64,000 nucleotides of DNA from Eurosta solidaginis (Eukaryota > Arthropoda > Insecta > Diptera > Tephritidae): contig NC_090321.1 of the NCBI RefSeq assembly GCF_040869045.1, positions 92,052,603-92,116,602 of the forward strand. The letters are read 5' to 3'. Under the pieces are notes generated by a model, which had not been told where the DNA came from, ran no database searches, and saw only the letters and a list, made by a program, of their open reading frames with translations. Both the position numbers and the translations under genes were made by a program. Numbering within the stretch: position 1 is the first letter of the stretch; each line of letters opens with the position of its first letter. Positions 10,364-23,000 of this stretch are shown piece by piece.

Positions 10364-13300
10364 GTAAGGAAGGTTAAGTTCGGGTGTAACCGAACATTAC
10401 ATACTCAGTTGAGAGCTATGGTGAGAACATAAGGGAAAATAACCATGTAGGAAAATGAACCGAGGGAAACCCTGGAATGTGTTTGTATGAAATGTGTATC
10501 AAATGAAAGGCATTAAAGAGTATTTTATGAGGGAGTGGGCCATAGTTCTATAGGTGGACGCAATTTAGGGATATAGCCATAAAGGTGGATCAGGGTTGAC
10601 TCTAGAATGCGTTTGTACGATATGGGTTTTAAAAGGGAGTGGTGGTTGTGGTATAGGTGGTCGCCTTTTCGAGATATCGCCATAAAGGTGGACCAGGGGT
10701 GACTCTAGAATGCGTTTCTACGATATGGGTATCAAATGAAAGGTGTTAATGAGTATTTTAAAAGGGAGTAATCCTTAGTTCCACAGGTGGACACCGTTTC
10801 GAGATATCGCTATAAAGGTGGACCAGGGGTGACCCTAGAATTTGTTTGTACAATATGGGTATCAAAAGAAAGGTGTTAATGAGTATTTTAAAAGGGAGTG
10901 GGCCTTAGTTCTATAGGTGGACGCCGTTTCGAAATATCGCCATAAAGGTGGACCAGGGGTGACTCTAGAATGTGTTTGTACGATATGGGTATCAAATTAA
11001 TGATATTAATGAGGGTTTTAAAAGGGGGTGGTGGTTGTTGTATAGGTGGTCGCATTTTCGAGATATCGCCATAAAGGTGGACCGGGGGTGACCCTAGAAT
11101 TTGTTTGTACAATATGGGCATCAAACGAAAGGTGTTAATGAGTATTTTAAAAGGGAGTGGGCCTTAGTTCTATAGGTGGACGCCGTTTCGAAATATCGCC
11201 ATAAAGGTGGACCAGGGGTGACTCTAGAATGTGTTTGTACGATATGGGTATCAAATTAATGGTATTAGTGAGGGTTTTAAAAGGGAGTAATCCTTAGTTC
11301 CATAGGTGGACGCCGTTTCGAGATATCGCCATAAAGGTGGACCAGGGGTGACCCTAGAATTTGTTTGTACAATACGGGCATCAAACGAAAGGTGTTAATG
11401 AGTATTTTAAAAGGGAGTGGGTCTTAGTTCTATAGGTGGACGCCGTTTCGAAATATCGCTATAAAGGTGGACCATGGGTGACTCTAGAATGTGTTTGTAC
11501 GATATGGGTTTTAAAAGGGAGTGGTGGTTGTGGTATAGGTGGTCGCCTTTTCGAGATATCGCCATAAAGGTGGACCAGGGGTGACTCTAGAATGCGTTTG
11601 TACGATATGGGTATCAAATGAAAGGTGTTAATGAGTATTTTAAAAGGGAGTAATCCTTAGTTCCGTAGGTGGACGCCGTTTCGATATATCGCCATAAAGG
11701 TGGACGAGGGGTGACCCTAGAATTTGTTTGTACAATACGGGCATCAAACGAAAGGTGTTAACGAGTATTTTAAAAGGGAGTGGGCCTTAGTTCTATATGT
11801 GGACGCCGTTTCGAAATATCGCCATAAAGGTGGACCAGGGGTGACTCTAGAATGTGTTTGTACGATATGGGTATCAAATTAATGATATTAATGAGGGTTT
11901 TAAAAGGGGGTGGTGGTTGTTGTATAGGTGGTCGCATTTTCGAGATATCGCCATAAAGGTGGACCAGGGGTGACCCTAGAATTTGTTTGTACAATATGGG
12001 TATCAAAAGAAAGGTGTTAATGAGTATTTTAAAAGGGAATAATCCTTAGTTCCATAGGCGGACGCCGTTTCGAGATATCGCCGTAACGGTGGAGCAGGGG
12101 TGACCCTAGAATTTGTTTGTACAATATGGGTATGAAAAGAAAGGTGTTAATGAGTATTTTAAAAGGGAGTAATCCTTAGTTCCATAGGTGGACGCCGTTT
12201 CGAGATATCGCCATAAATTAAAGGTGTTAATGAGTATTTTTAAAAGGGAGTGCGCCTTCGTTCTCTAGGTGCTCGCCTTTTCGAGATATCGCCATAAAGG
12301 TGGACCAGGGGTGACTTTAGAATATGTTTGTACGATATGAGTATCAAATGAAAGGTGTTAATGAGTATTTTAAAAGGGCGTGTGGCTTAGTTCTATAGGT
12401 GGACGCCTTTTCGAGATATCGCCATAAAGGTGGACCAGGGGTGACTCTAGAATGAGTTTGCACGATATTGGTCTCAAATTAAAGGTATTAATGGGAGTTT
12501 TAAAAGGGAGTGGTGGTAGTTGTATATGTGAAGGCGTTTTCCAGATATCGACCAAACTGTGGACCAGGGTGACCCAGAACATCATCTCTTGGATATCGCT
12601 AATTTATTTATATATGTAGTACCTGCCAAGATTTTAAGGGTTTTTTATTTCGCCCTGCAGAACTTTTTCATTTTCTTCTACTTAATATGGTAGGTGTCAC
12701 AACCATTTTATAAAGTTTTTTCTAAAGTTATATTTCGCGTCAATAAAACAATCCAATTACCTTACCATGTTTCGTCCCGTTTTTCGTATTTGGTATAGAA
12801 TTATGGCATTTTTTTCATTTTTCGTAATTTTCGATATCGAAAAAGTGGGCGTGGTCATAGTCGGATTTGGTTCATTTTTCATACCAAGATAAAGTGAGTT
12901 CAAGTAAGCACGTGAACTAAGTTCATTAAAGATATGTCGATTTTTGCTCAAGTTATCGTGTTAACGGCCATGCGGAAGGACAGACGGACGACTGTGTATA
13001 AAAACTGGGCGTGGCATCAACCGATTTCGCTCATTTTCACAGAAAACAGTTAGCGTCATAAAATCTATGCCCCTACCAAATTTCAAAAGGATTGGTTAAT
13101 TTTTGTTCGACTTATGGCGTTAAAAGTATCCTAGACAAATTAAATGAAAAAGGGCGGAGCCACGCCCATTTTGAAATTTTCTTTTATTTTTGTATTTTTT
13201 TGCACCATATCATTACTGCAGTTGAATGTTGACATAATTTACTTATATACTGTAAAGATATTAAATTTTTTGTTAAAATTTTACTTAAAAAAATTTTTTT

Positions 13301-13903
13301 TTTAAAAGTGGGCGTGGTCCTTCTCCGATTTTGCTAATTTTTATTAAGCGTACATATAGTAATAGCAGTAACGTTCGTGCAAAATTTCATCATGATATCT
13401 TCAACGACTGCCAAATTACAGCTTGCAAAAATTTTAAATTACCTTCTTTTAAAAGTGGGCGGTGCCACGCCCATTGTCCAAAATTTTACTAGTTTTCTAT
13501 TCTGCGTCATAAAATCAACTCACCTACCAAGTTTCGTCGCTTTATCTGTCTTTTCTAATGAATTATGGCACTTTTTCGGTTTTTCGAAATTTTGGATATC
13601 AAAAAAGTGGGCGTGGTTATAGTCCGATATCGTTCATTTTAAACAGCGATCTGAGATAAGTGCTCAGGAACCTACATGCCAAATTTCATCAAGATACCTC
13701 AAAATTTACTCAAGTTATCGTGTTAACGGACGGACGGACGGACGGACGGACATGGCTCAATAAAATTTTTTTTCGATCCTGATTATTTTGATATATGGAA
13801 GTCTATATCTATCTCGATTCCTTTATATATGTACAACCAACCGTTATCCAATCAAACTTAATATACTCTGTGAGCTCTGCTCAACTGAGTATAAAAAGTT
13901 TTA
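10364..13903 (+). mobile_element. Non-autonomous tandem-repeat element, copy 2 (complete, about 3.5 kb)
   Basis: It starts AAGGAAGGTTAAGTTCGGGT, with a hairpin GTTCGGGTGTAACCGAAC, then ATACTCAGTTGAGAGCT. It ends ...GAGCTCTGCTCAACTGAGTA. The shared ATACTCAGTTGAG in inverted orientation gives short imperfect terminal repeats. The order inside is about sixteen 130-bp repeats (10540-12590), GTGGGCGTGG-rich unique sequence (12600-13640), a GGAC microsatellite (13728-13751) and the terminal block. It encodes nothing convincing. It sits inside the piggyBac-like element. Confidence 0.75.
10540..12590. repeat. 130-bp tandem repeat array, about 16 units
   Basis: GTGGACCAGGGGTGACTCTA (or CCCTA) recurs about every 130 bp from 10580 to 12565, with a few shortened units (for example near 11515 and 12215). 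Two alternating unit subtypes are visible: one with GTGGTGGTTGTTGTATAGGT and one with GGGAGTGGGCCTTAGTTC. This suggests amplification of a dimer or trimer. Confidence 0.9.
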
Positions 13904-13966
13904 AAATTATTTTTGTTGAGCGTGTACTTCTTGTCCCCCGCCCTGTGCGCAAGTGTTGCAGCGATG

Positions 13967-14130
13967 TTAAAGTGTGCTATGTTCTCCGCAAACAGCGATG
14001 CCGCAGCCGAAGCAGTATGCCCGCGTTTTCCGCTGCCGCCCGTACTCAGAACGGCAAAGGCGACATGACGCTCTACTTGACCTAGCCGCAAACGACGGTG
14101 CATTGCCTTCCATCGGTCTTGGTAATACCT
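13967..14130 (-). pseudogene. piggyBac-type transposase C-terminal zinc-finger remnant
   Basis: The minus strand encodes a cysteine-rich tail with the spacing C-x2-C-x12-C-x2-C-x4-C-x2-H and the words RKTRAYCFGC and CGEH, then a stop. This is the layout of the C-terminal cysteine-rich DNA-binding domain of piggyBac transposases, lacking the final C-x2-C pair. Upstream (higher coordinates) the frame is preceded by TTTTCATTTCAG, a plausible splice acceptor ending at about 14130, and then by the 1.1-kb palindrome. No DDE catalytic core remains, so it cannot be functional. Family assignment rests on the cysteine pattern and on the TTAA-bounded context. Confidence 0.6.
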
Positions 14131-14138
14131 GAAATGAA

Positions 14139-15280
14139 AAGAAAAATAAAAAAACATATAAATATGGGGTATTCCGTCCCATTTCGACCAATTTTGAACC
14201 CGACCCCTTTAGAATTGGCCGAAAGTTTTTTCTTTTTCTAGCTTACGAAAGAGGTTTTTCAGAATTTTTTCAAATTTTTTCATCCAACTCAAAAAAAGTT
14301 ATGAATTTTTAAAAAAACACCGTTTTTTGTTTTCAAAATGCTATAACTTTTTCAAAAATTGACCGTTTGGGATCTTTTTTTTTTACATTTGTTTTTAAAT
14401 GTACTTTTCGGAAAAAATGCAAACAAATTTTTAAATTTTTTTTTTTTAATTTTTCAGTTTTTCGAAATTTTTTGAATTTCGCCATTTTTTTTCTCATAAA
14501 AAACTTCAATAAATTCTACAAACATCCCCACTAATCCCGGAGTGAGCCGATTTTTTTTTATATTTTTTTCTATTTTTATTTTTGAAAATTTTTTTTTCAA
14601 TTTTATTTATATAGCAAAAAAATGTAGGAAAATGATTTTTAAGTATTCTTTTCTTTATATATTATGGTAATCTACTATTAAAATAACCAGGATTAATGAC
14701 TGACACAGTAAACATGTAAGTTTAATCGTAGATTACCATAATATATAAAGAAAAAATACTTAAAAATCAGTTTTTTACATTTTCTTGTTATATAAAAAAA
14801 ATTGATAAAAAAAAATTTAATTCTGAAAATTTTTTTTTCAATTAAATAAAAAAAAATATAAAAAAAATCGGTCCCATCCGGGATTAGTGGGAATGATTGC
14901 AGCACTGATTGAAGTTTTTATGAGAAAAAAAAATGGCGAAATTCGAAAAATCTCGAAAAACTGAAAAATTAAAAAAAAAAACTTTAAAAATGTTTTTGTA
15001 TTTTTTTCAAAAAGTACAGTTAAAAACAAGTTTAAAAAAAACAATATCCCAAACGGTCAATTTTTGAAAAAGTTATAGCATTTTGAAAACAAAAACGGTG
15101 TTTTTTAAAAATTCATAACTTTTTTTGAGTTGGATGAAAAAATTTAAAAAAATTCTGAAAAACGTCTTTCGTAAGCTAGAAAAAGAAGAAAAACTTTCAG
15201 CCAATTATAAAGGGGTCGGGTTCAAAATTGGTCGAAATGGGATGGAATACCCCATATTTATTTGTTTTTTTATTTTTCTT
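14139..15280. mobile_element. 1.1-kb near-palindromic MITE-like repeat
   Basis: The arms 14139-14690 and 14720-15280 are inverted copies. The outer ends read AGAAAAATAAAAAAACATAT and, from the right, AGAAAAATAAAAAAACAAAT. Matching inner words are ATGGGGTATTCC, CCGTTTGGGAT and GTAATCTAC. The centre (about 14680-14740) is itself an ATTATGGTAATCTAC hairpin. There is no coding capacity. It lies inside the piggyBac-like remnant. Confidence 0.85.
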
Positions 15281-15359
15281 GTAGTGGCCGAAGTGGGAGT
15301 AATTTCAGTTTGAAAAGGCAAAAAGGTCCCTAGGACCTTCTCACTCATCGGAGAGTTAA

Positions 15360-16141
15360 GCATACCTACCGTTTAATTTAGGTTAATTGTTTCCCAATAA
15401 TAACTTACCATCAAATCACTTTTCACTTGCCTCCGAAATTATGCAATTCATTGCTGACAAAAAGTTCAAAATCATTTCCGAAAAATTCAGTAATTGAAAC
15501 TACGAAAATCACACCCCAGAACTTTCATTTAAAACAGGGTAGATGTGGCGTCACCGCCCTATAGGGAAAATCTCTAGTTCCAAACTGGTGCGCTTCTACT
15601 ACAATCAGAGCCACTAATCAGTTTTATGTACACTTTTTCGAATAGCTCCCAACTAGCTTAAAAATCATTAGTATAAATTTATTCCTTTCAATGGTAGCAT
15701 TCCTATAATTCCGAACTCGAATAAAAACTTACAATTTAGATGGATTAATTATTTTGATGGTTTTAATTCAAATTCAACATGCTGCTGCCAATACAATTTC
15801 ATCGCCTTTTCGATAGCTCCAAAATACTTCATAAATATCTGCATATCAACTTCCATCCTAAGATAGTTCTTACTCAGAAGAAAATTTCAAATATTTAACC
15901 CTTAAACAGACACAAATTATATTCAAAACCCATTTCGAATTTCGGATTTCTCGAAATTGCTCTCTGAATGAGTTAGCTATGTTCAATATGAATTGCACCA
16001 AATATAAGTTGCTTGGATTTGCTTAATGTACTATGTTGAACTATAACGAAATTACCTTGGTGGAACCCTTTTCCTGCTAATTTGCTTACCCATGTGCTAT
16101 AAAGTTGGTTTTGAAGAGTGAGCAGAATTACTAGTTACTGA
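15360..16141. other. Unique-looking AT-rich DNA upstream of the sphingomyelinase gene
   Basis: No repeat or coding region recognised. It could hold regulatory sequence for the gene starting at 16934, but I see no specific site I can defend. Confidence 0.35.
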
Positions 16142-16145
16142 TGCC

Positions 16146-16395
16146 GGCCGCCGTGGTACGGTAGTAGCGAGCTCCGCCTACGACATCGAAGGTCCTGGGC
16201 TCCATTCCCGTGCAAAGAAACATCGAAAATTTACAACAACATTTTTTCAATTAGCTTCTCAGTGAAAATTCATCTGCTTCTTCATAAAACATGTAGGTCC
16301 CATCCCGCCAATTTGTAGAAAAAAATGAAAGGAGCACGACATCGGAAGAGAAGGCCGGCCTTAAATCTTTTCAGAGGCTATTTGTTATTGATTTC
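16146..16395 (+). mobile_element. tRNA-derived SINE, copy F (internal deletion)
   Basis: The head GGCCGCCGTGGTACGGTAGT is followed by a B-box-like GGGCTCCATTCCC and then an abbreviated body: CAGTGAAAATTCATCTGC, ATGTAGGTCCCATCCCGCC, GAGCACGACATCGGAAGAGA. About 100 bp of the usual body is missing between head and body. It lies about 540 bp upstream of the first coding exon of the sphingomyelinase gene. Confidence 0.75.
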
Positions 16396-16933
16396 TCTAC
16401 AGGGCGTCTATCGGATGTTTAGGTTCTTGTCCTGTCACTTAATTTTTCTTACCTGCAGACATTGATGACGGAGCATAAAATAGATGAACCAACACTTTTA
16501 AATAGTTCATGCAATGCTGCAAGTGAAAAGGAAAGGTGGTGTGAAAAGAGCTTAGTTACTTGAGTAATCACTGCAATTGATTTAAGTGGAATGGTGGCAT
16601 TCAACGCCCATTGGGCTCTTGATTAGTTTTATTGATTTGGTTTTCTTATTTTTGTTTTAGCAAGATTCTTATGAACTTTAATTTCGTTTCGCTTTGCGTT
16701 TTCAATTAAACTTTTGTAATTGCACTGAACGAATAAAATCGTTGAAATTGCGCTTTGTTTTAATGTTGTCAATTTTACAAATATATAAATTATTTCTGTT
16801 TAATAAAATTAACTTTTCCCTGTTAAAGGTCACCCATACATACATGCGTACACGGGATAGCATTGGCTTCGCTGTAACACATTTATTTCAAAACCAGGTA
16901 GAGGTAAGTTGAAAACGGCTTGGTACCCTCATT

Positions 16934-17021
16934 ATGGCAGCTCTTTGGTGTTTCCTTCGATGTCGAGTCGTCTACATAACCGTTGCATTACTTGGCGTAA
17001 GTTTGGCGCCCGCGATACAAG
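16934..17021 (+). CDS. Asm: Asm exon 1: start codon and signal peptide
   Basis: ATG at 16934 opens 29 codons and one base before GGTAAAAA. The peptide has a short basic start and a hydrophobic stretch ([14 protein letters not shown]), a good signal peptide. The phase-1 end (a lone G) completes the GGT glycine codon at the start of exon 2, which supports the join across a 5.6-kb intron. Any 5' untranslated exon further upstream cannot be seen. Confidence 0.75.
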
Positions 17022-20000
17022 GTAAAAATTAATTCTTGATTTATTAGTTTGTTTTATAGTAAAAATCGTAAAGAAAAATCACTAAATTTGCACATGCCGA
17101 TGGCTACTAGTAAATGTTTTTGAATATCAATTCTTCATCAATTAGCTTTCGGGTACAATATTTTGAACACGACATCACCTACATTCATACTGGTTTAAGG
17201 GCATATGCCTCTATCCACACAGCCATTTGAATGCCCAGCCGCTGTGGCGTTGTTATCGGATTCTGAAGTATTATCCTAGTTTTAATATCTAGCTTTAAGG
17301 GAAGTTGCTCAAAAATCGGTTACAAGACATGTTCTAAACAAGCTTTCTAATTATCTCGGTCCCTCTCGCATCTAGAAAACTCTTTTATCCAAAATGGTAC
17401 CACCTAACCGAGTCCGAGCTTTGTTCAAAGTTCCAGGTCTCTGAGTTATCGGGAAGTTCCTAAAAAATCGAAAGAAACACGTAGATTCCAATCGTCGTGC
17501 GTGACACCGCTGTCTCCATATAAATACTCTGGACATCGGTTACATGGACGCCGTTTCCGCTCTTGCAGAAGTTTGCTCTGCTATGGAATATTAACATACG
17601 ATCACGGATCGAAAACGGGTTTCACACAAGTGATAAAAATAAGACTATCCAATTATTTAATAAAATAAAAATATATTATGGATTTTGTGAGTACGCGTTG
17701 TCCCTAGTTCACATTTTTTATTAATCCAATTCACCATTTCGGAGCTATAGCAATTTAAAAACGGCATTCGATCACGGATCGTATGTAATGATTCGGTCCC
17801 TGGACTTAAAACATTCCTTCTGTCGCCGAATTCTGTGGTCAAATTTCGAAGCATTATTCTTGATTGCTAGCAGTTGAAATTCTTCGCAGTCATACCTTTT
17901 TGCCCTTACTTTTTTCTTACTCTAAAGGCATCCCGCTTCCCTTTTCAACTTACGGTACGGTTATACACACTCTTCCTGTTAGGTTCACTTTTACTGTCGC
18001 TCTGTAGGCAGCGGCTTCTTTTCGGTTGTCACGATCCATTCTTCATAGTACCAGTCGTTTTTTCATGTTTGCCGGTAACCAATTTTTTCCTCGTCACTGC
18101 TCCTGTATTCCGTCGGTTTGACTTGTGCTGTCTGATGGCAGGTGGAGCAGGTGTGAGAGTCGAAGTGGGCAGTCATTGGCAATCGTTGCGATTGCAACCT
18201 TTCGATGTCTAACTTTCGCTGTGTTTTTTGTATCATGCAGTCGATGTTAGTTCTTCGAATCGAGCACACATCTAAAGCACTGGAGGCATGCTGTCCCGTC
18301 TCTTGAATGGCGCTGATCTGCTTGAACAGCATGCCAAAGAATCGCTCTGGCCATTCCCTGATTTTTGTCGGTCAGAATCTTTCCCCGCTTGAGTGGACTT
18401 CTACACACGGCTTCCATTCGGTTGTGGAGATATTGAATTTTTCTCACCCACCCGCTCTGTTATCGTATATGAAAATAAGCTAACAAATTTTAAGGTGGTT
18501 TTCATCGAAGAATAGAAATAACCAGATTGAAAAACAACAAGGCCGTGGGCGCTGATGCATTGCCTGCGGAGCTATTCAAGTACGGTGGCGAGGAGTTGGT
18601 AAGGCGCATGCAGCAGCTTCTTAGCAAAATATGGGCGGACGAGTGCATGCCCGACGGTTGGAATCTAAGTGTTCTTTGCCCAGTCCACAAGAAGGGTGAT
18701 ACTGCAAAATGCACCAACTATCGTGGAATCAGCCTTCTTAATATCGCATATAAGGTCTTTTCAAGTGTATTGTGCGAAAGATTGAAGTCCACCGTGAACC
18801 GGCTGATTGGACCTTATCAGTGCGGCTTCAGACCTGGTAAATCTACCATCGACCAGATTTTCACAATGCGCAAAATCTTGGAAAAAACCCGTGAAAAGAG
18901 AATCGACACCCATTACCTCTTCGTCGACTTTAAAGCCGCCTTCGACAGCACGAAAAGGAGCTGCCTATATGCCGCTATGTCTGAATTTGGTTTCCCCGCA
19001 AAACTTATACGGCTGTGCAAAATGACGTTGAGCAACACCATCAGCTCAGTCAGAATTGGGAAGGACCTCTCCGAGCCGTTCGAAACTAAACGAGGTTTCA
19101 GACAGGGTGACCCCCTATCGTGCGATTTCTTTAATTTGATGCTGGAGAAAATTATACTAGCTGCAGAACTTAACCGCACTGGAACAATATACTATAAAAG
19201 CGTGCAATTACTGGCATATGCTGATGACATTGATATCATCGGCCTAAACACCCACGCTGTTAGTTCTGCTTACTCCAAGCTGGAAAAAGAAGCGGTAAAG
19301 ATGGGTTTGATGGTGAATGAGGACAAAACGAAGTACCTGCTGTCATCGAGCAAAGAGTCAGCGCATATGCGCCTTGGCAACCACGCTACTGTTGGCAGCC
19401 ATAATTTCGAAATAGTAAAAGACTTCGTTTATTTGGGAACCAGCATCAACACTAGCAACAACATCAGCACTGAAATCCAGCGAAGAATCAATCTTACCAA
19501 TAAATGCTACTTTGGACTAGGTAGGCAATTGAAAAGTCCTCTCTCGGCGAACGAAAATCATACTCTACAAGTCACTTATCGTACCCGTCCTGCTATATTG
19601 GGCAGAAGCATGGACCATGACAACAGCAGATGAAGCGGCTTTGGGAGTGTTCGAGAGGAAAGTTCTTTGAAAGATTCATGGACCTCTACGCGTTGGCGAT
19701 GGCGAGTACCGAAGAAGATTTAATGATGAGCTGTAAGAGCTATACGCAGACATCAACATAGTCTAGCGAATTAAACCGCAGCGGCTGCGCTGGCTAGGCC
19801 ATGTTATGCGAATGAATGATGATGCTCCGGCCAAGAAAGTGTTTCTATCGGAACCCGCCTATGGAATCAGAGGTAGAGGGCGACCCCCACTCCGTTGGAA
19901 GGACCAGGTGGAAAACGATTTAAACTCCCTTGGTGTGACCAATTGGCCTTGTTGGACGGCCATAACCGTTTAGACGGTTAAGCGCCAATTAAGTAAGTAA

Positions 20001-23000
20001 TTAATTAATTAATTTACCAGGTCTGAAGCCGCACTGATAAAGTCCAATCAGCCGGTTCACCGTGGGCTTCAATCTTTCGCACAATACACTTGAAAGGACC
20101 TTATATGCGATATTAAGAAGGCTGATTCCACGATAGTTGGTGCATTTTGCAGTATCCCCCCTCCTGTGGACTGGGAAAAGAACACTTAGATTCCAACCGT
20201 CGGTCATGCACTCTTCCGCCCATATTTGCTAAGAAGCTGCAGCATGCGCCTTACCAACTCCTCGCCGCCGTACTTGAATAGCTCCGCAGGCAATCCATCA
20301 GCGCCCACGGCCTTGTTGTTTTTCAATCTGGTTATTGCTATTCTAACTTCGTCATAATCAGGCGGGGGACATATATTCCATCATCATCGTTTGCGGTATC
20401 GGGTTCTTCATCTCTGCCACGTGAATCGCTACCTCCATTTAGGAGAGCAGAGAAGTGTTCCCTCCATAATCTAAGCACTCTCTGGACATCAGTTACAAGG
20501 TCGCCGTTTTCGTTCCTACAGGAGTTTGCCCCGGTCTTAAAACCCTTCCGTCTGTCGCCGTATTTTTTGGTAAAATTTTCGGGCTTTATTCCTGGTGGCT
20601 AGTAGCTCAAGCTCCTCGCACTCACGCCTTTCTGCTTCTGCTTTTTTTTTCCTGAAAAGGCGTCTCGCTTCCCTTTTCAACTCACGATAGCGTTCACACG
20701 CTCCTCTTGTTGCGCTCGCTTTTAACGTTGCCCTGTAGGCAGCGTCTTTTCTTTCGTGGCCGCCGGTAACCAATTTTTTCCTCGGCGGCAGTACGAAGTG
20801 CTTGGAGATATGCTCCCACTGCTCCTGTATTCCTTCAGGTGGAGTTGTGCTCTCAGAGAGCAGGCGTGAGAGTCGAGTTGCGAAATCATTGGCAGTCTGT
20901 TGTGATTGAAGCTTTTCGACGTCTAGCTTTCCCTGTGTTTTTTGTTCCTTGATTTTAGCCGCGCTGAGGCGGGTGCGTATTTTGGCTGCAACGAGATAAT
21001 GGTCCGAGTCGATGTTAGGCCCTCGGATCGTGCGCAAATCTAAAACACTGGAGGCATGCCGCCCGTCTATCACAATGTGATCGATCTGATTGCGAGTATT
21101 TCGGTCAGGTGACAGCCATGTAGCTTGATGTACTTTTTTTGCATGAACCTCATGCTGGATATGACCATGTTTCGAGCACCGGCAAAATCAATCAGCCTCA
21201 GTCCGTTAGGAGAAGTTTCATTGCGTAGGCTGAACTTTCCGACTGTGGGGCCAAAAACACCTTCTTTGCCCACCCTGGAATTAAAGTCGCCAAGCACGAC
21301 TTTTATATCATGACGGGGGCAGCGCTTGTATGTGCGTTCTAATTGTTCATAAAAAGTGTCTTTCAACTCATCGTCTTTCTCCTCTGTCGGCGCTGGGCGC
21401 AGATGAATGATATATTAAAAAATTTGCCTTTATTCGGATAGCGGCGAGACGCTCGTCCACAGGCGTGAACGCCAGAACTTGGCGACGAAGTCTCTCTCCC
21501 ACCACGAATCCGACGCCGAAACTGCGCTTATTCGTATGGCCACTCCAGTAGATGTCACAATTTTTGATCTTCTTTCTTCCTTTCTTCGTCCAACGCATTT
21601 CTTGGGAGGCGGTGATGTCAGATTTTGCTTTGACGAGCACATCAACCAGCCGAGCATCTGCACCAATCCCATTCAGGGAGCGGACGTTCCAGGTGCATGC
21701 CCTCAATTCATTGTCCTTCAAACGTTTGCCATGGTCGTCATCAATAGAGAGTGTATTTATCCGAGGCTTGTTGGTATATTTCATTGGAGTATGGTTTTAC
21801 GTGGCGGGACCCAAGCCCAGCGCACAACCCGCTCAGCGGGGGTGAAAATATTACTTGCGAGCCGCTTGCTTCAAGACAGACGCCCGCTTGCAGCCGCACC
21901 TAGAGGTTTACAGTGCCGATGAGATCTCCCCGGCTAGCCCTTAAACCGATTATGTCAGAGTGGCCTAGCCAGGTTGTCGCCTTCTCACATTAGCTCACCG
22001 CTAAACACCCAGAGAATACTTAGCGACCGGCAGTAGTGAGCTGCTTGAACCGCATGCAAAAGAATCGCTCTGGCCATTCCCAGGTGAATGGCGGTTAGAA
22101 GCTTTCCCCACTTTCGTGGACTTCTACACACGGCTCCAACCTCCGTTTTCTTTTGAATTTTATGTACGTATACGTTAGATCTCATGCATAGGCTCAAAAA
22201 GCATGAATTCTACTTATTCCCGATGATTAGTATTGCCGGAATGCGCTTCTGTGGCTTTTCCTAACGTTCACATGTTGTTGAAAATTTTGTGTACGCTTCC
22301 AGTAACAACGGCAACGAACGAGAGTTATTTTTCAACTCTTAGGCTGATTAAAAACTATTTGAGAAACGCGATGAGAGAAAATCGATTGAATGGCTGTGCA
22401 TCACTAAGCATCCACGGTGATCAAATTGTTACCGTGGATGAAGTTTTAGATGAAATGACAAAGAAAAGCCGACGCATGCGCTTAAGTTTTTAATGTAACC
22501 TATTTCATATCATATTCTAAATACACGTACTTTAATGTTAAAGCTAAAGACAACATTTTTTTATTTCTTTGACTGAAAAAAAAAAAATTTTTTTTTGAAG
22601 TGGTTTGACTCAATTGTATTTTTTCTTGTGTATATTGAAAAAGATTCTAATTTTATCCCATTTACAGGTCTCCCATTTATATTTAATACAAACCGCAAGC
22701 TCATTAACTGGACAATTCCCGATGATAATTGGGAAATACAAGCAGCTCCGAGAAGCATTACACCACTTCTAGAGCTGAGAAAATTCCCGAATCACACAAA
22801 TCCTGAACCTGGTCAAAGTGATGAAGCATTTCTCGAACGTTTGCGCCAGATGAAACGGAATAATACGATGGCCCGAATGCTTTGGTATGACACTACCCCC
22901 GATGGCCTTATTTATCCACCTTTCGTGGATAAGGCGCTTAAACTATTTAATCTGAAACAGGTGGCATTCGAGATCGAAAACAGCGTCATGTCCAAAGTGT

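Larger units (their letters stand above)
10152..15355 (-). mobile_element. piggyBac-like element, internally gutted and invaded by other repeats
   Basis: TTAA occurs at 10148-10151 and 15356-15359. Just inside, the left end reads CCCTTCGATGAGTGA, and the right end read inward on the minus strand is CTCTCCGATGAGTGA (13 of 15 match). A second shared block, CCCTACGGACCTTT on the left and CCTAGGGACCTTT on the right, follows. TTAA target sites and short C-rich ends are typical of piggyBac elements. The only coding remnant is the cysteine-rich C-terminus of a piggyBac-type transposase at 13967-14130 on the minus strand. If the nested 10364-13903 element is removed, that remnant lies about 280 bp from the left terminus, the right place for a transposase 3' end. 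The rest of the transposase is gone. Confidence 0.7.

Noticed and set aside
21479..21922. 147-codon plus-strand frame as a gene
   Set aside because: It is antisense to the RTE endonuclease coding region.
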